Below are positions 14,003-14,249 of a stretch of 14,249 nucleotides of DNA, piece by piece. Below the pieces are notes generated by a model, which ran no database searches, was not told the DNA's origin, and worked only from the letters and a program-made list of their open reading frames with translations. The stretch is from assembly GCA_022702195.1 (NCBI GenBank), contig JAKONB010000105.1, forward strand, positions 1-14,249, read 5' to 3'. This stretch comes from Beijerinckiaceae bacterium (lineage in GTDB: Bacteria; Pseudomonadota; Alphaproteobacteria; Rhizobiales; Beijerinckiaceae). Each line of letters begins with the position of its first letter. Position 1 is the stretch's first letter. The translations under genes were made by a program, and so were the position numbers.

Positions 14003-14020
14003 GCTTGGATCAAGCCAAGC
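14003..14020 (-). promoter_or_regulatory. Short inverted repeat in the leader of the PAS-LuxR gene
   Basis: GCTTGG at 14003-14008 and CCAAGC at 14015-14020 enclose six bases. The repeat lies between the EcfG-like -10 element and the ribosome site, where a repressor or an RNA hairpin could limit expression. It may be a site for autoregulation; this is position-based inference. Confidence 0.35.
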
Positions 14021-14023
14021 CGT

Positions 14024-14048
14024 AACAGTCGCCTCGGACGGCGGTTCC
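14024..14048 (-). promoter_or_regulatory. EcfG-like general stress promoter element
   Basis: On the minus strand GGAAC (14048-14044) is followed after 17 bases by GTTA (from 14026). This fits the GGAAC-N16/17-(C)GTT consensus known for alphaproteobacterial EcfG/sigma-T promoters, with T instead of C before GTT. It lies about 42 bases before the GTG of the PAS-LuxR gene, a natural distance. Similar elements were not found before the neighbouring envelope genes. Confidence 0.5.
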
Positions 14049-14249
14049 GGCGACGATCGGGAATCGGATGGTATATTTATATCATTGACGTGAACGTAAA
14101 CGATCAGATCGAATGGCGCTCACGCTCGGCATCGTACCGGGGCAGATCGCGAGTTCGCTGCCTCAGGACGGGGCGTCTTTTGCCCGTCGTTGTTCGCCCG
14201 GATCCGCAGCCGATCACTTTGGGCCGGGTCACGCCCCTCGGATCTTGTT
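14049..14249. other. Right-edge stretch without a recognised gene
   Basis: A short AT-rich patch (around 14070-14090) lies in otherwise GC-rich DNA upstream of the PAS-LuxR gene. No frame here has both a start with a ribosome site and natural composition before the window ends. Confidence 0.3.

Overview
The window is GC-rich DNA from an alphaproteobacterium. A Methylobacterium-like member of the Hyphomicrobiales (Rhizobiales) is the best guess. The grounds are the PhnA-like membrane protein, the CsbD/YidB-type envelope genes, the style of the IS5-family remnant and one EcfG-like promoter. This assignment is inference from family recognition; no database was searched. No rRNA, tRNA or CRISPR array was seen.

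Left part (about 220-5470). A minus-strand operon reads, in transcription order, a 69-residue double-glycine leader peptide (4045-3836), an HlyD-type adaptor (3658-2381) and a C39-peptidase ABC exporter (2376-223). Together they form a self-contained type I peptide export system: the peptidase domain cuts the leader after Gly-Gly, the ABC protein drives export and the adaptor spans the periplasm. The mature peptide is nearly all Gly, Leu, Val and Ala and carries stacked GxxxG motifs. No dedicated immunity gene or outer-membrane channel is visible. An AraC-family regulator (4578-5468) is divergently transcribed across an AT-richer intergenic stretch that holds several short palindromes. A perfect 12-bp inverted repeat separates the peptide gene from the exporter genes.

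Middle part (about 5470-8230). This is a decayed, accessory-looking region. It holds a stretch of about 500 bp with nothing recognised and a lone SAM-methyltransferase-like gene. Next comes an alpha/beta hydrolase gene that looks broken by an IS5-family insertion: an orphan signal-peptide start (7897-7763), a truncated and frameshifted transposase (about 7752-7424), then the hydrolase 3' part (about 7423-6803) fused in frame to the transposase remnant.

Right part (about 8230-14050). Here lies a run of minus-strand genes for small or envelope-associated proteins: a 34-residue membrane peptide, a membrane-anchored coiled-coil protein, a YidB/DUF937 protein, two overlapping small ORFs, a PhnA-like four-helix membrane protein and a CsbD-like protein with a C-terminal membrane anchor. 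Upstream lies a degraded second CsbD-like fragment carrying a 13-bp tandem duplication. A triple-PAS LuxR-type regulator follows, preceded by a GGAAC-N17-GTT element that resembles a general stress (EcfG) promoter. The group suggests an envelope or general-stress locus, but only the family identities are seen; the shared role is inferred.
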